From Candidatus Margulisiibacteriota bacterium (lineage in GTDB: Bacteria; Margulisbacteria; Marinamargulisbacteria; DT-59): 7,324 bases of DNA. The notes beneath the pieces were generated by a model. That model ran no database searches and was not told where the DNA came from. It saw nothing but the letters and a program-made list of their open reading frames with translations. The position numbers and the translations under genes are program-made. The first letter of the stretch is position 1, and each line of letters starts with the position of its first letter. Shown piece after piece: positions 7,191-7,324 of this stretch. The stretch is taken from positions 1 through 7,324 of the forward strand of contig JABSQL010000170.1 of assembly GCA_013215865.1 (NCBI GenBank), given 5' to 3'.

Positions 7191-7324
7191 TCATTCAGAG
7201 CAATCATTGAGCACCTTATAAACCGTAGATCTACCAATATTCATCTGTTTAGAGATGGCGGTAGCGCCTAGGCCATTTTTATGAAGAGATAAGATTTTAT
7301 TTCTATTGATGGAAGGCTTTCTTC
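7191..7324 (-). CDS. tnpR: Serine recombinase (Tn3-type resolvase), C-terminal fragment
   Basis: On the minus strand the frame entering from the right edge reads RKPSINRNKILSLHKNGLGA, then TAISKQMNIGRSTVYKVLND and CSE, stopping at TGA 7193-7191. This is the C-terminal helix-turn-helix of the resolvase/invertase family: the G-R-K-P linker, the L-x-x-x-G-x-G-A-T-x-I turn and the recognition helix I-G-R-S-T-V-Y-K-V-L. It binds sub-sites of the res site during cointegrate resolution. The N-terminal catalytic domain with the active serine is outside the window, so intactness is unknown. It faces the transposase fragment tail to tail across 460 bases and a terminal repeat, which suggests it belongs to a separate neighbouring element. 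An invertase of the Hin type is the other option. Confidence 0.85.
   Translation of the reverse strand, partial: RKPSINRNKILSLHKNGLGATAISKQMNIGRSTVYKVLNDCSE

Overview
This AT-rich window is a pile-up of mobile DNA. It holds one intact three-gene transposition module flanked by broken genes and by remnants of at least two other elements. The base composition and the families present (Tn3 transposases, a YhcG-like nuclease, an IS1-like transposase) suggest a low-GC proteobacterium with a repeat-rich genome, perhaps a Legionellales- or Rickettsiales-like host. That assignment is an inference and no gene here fixes the taxon. No rRNA, tRNA, CRISPR array or ordinary housekeeping gene was seen.

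Left edge (1-413). On the minus strand lies the start of an IS1-like transposase (zinc-ribbon N-terminus). It sits right after the truncated N-terminus of a probable class I SAM-dependent methyltransferase, which still has its own ribosome binding site. The IS appears to have interrupted the methyltransferase just before its SAM-binding glycine loop. A 119-base divergent spacer (295-413) separates this gene from the main module and contains small inverted repeats.

Main module (414-5187). Three plus-strand genes form a tight operon: a DUF1016/YhcG-type PDDEXK nuclease, a full-length 982-residue Tn3-family transposase with a complete DDE triad, and a compact tyrosine recombinase with all expected catalytic residues. 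Both junctions are one-base TAATG stop/start overlaps, so the genes are probably translationally coupled. TnpA would form cointegrates and the tyrosine recombinase would resolve them. The nuclease role is unknown. Its place as first gene of a transposase operon invites comparison with TnsA of Tn7, and this is the most interesting point in the window.

Right part (5188-7324). The right edge of the module runs into an SDR gene that has lost its N-terminal cofactor-binding half. Next comes the C-terminal catalytic third of a second, different Tn3 transposase, followed by a convincing 38-base Tn3-type terminal repeat (6789-6826). A related but weaker end-like sequence lies at 5719-5756, at the junction where that transposase was cut. 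About 300 bases without genes follow, then the C-terminal DNA-binding helix-turn-helix of a serine resolvase on the minus strand, running off the window, possibly preceded by another degenerate element end near 7126. The region reads as a hot spot of nested Tn3-family insertions and deletions.
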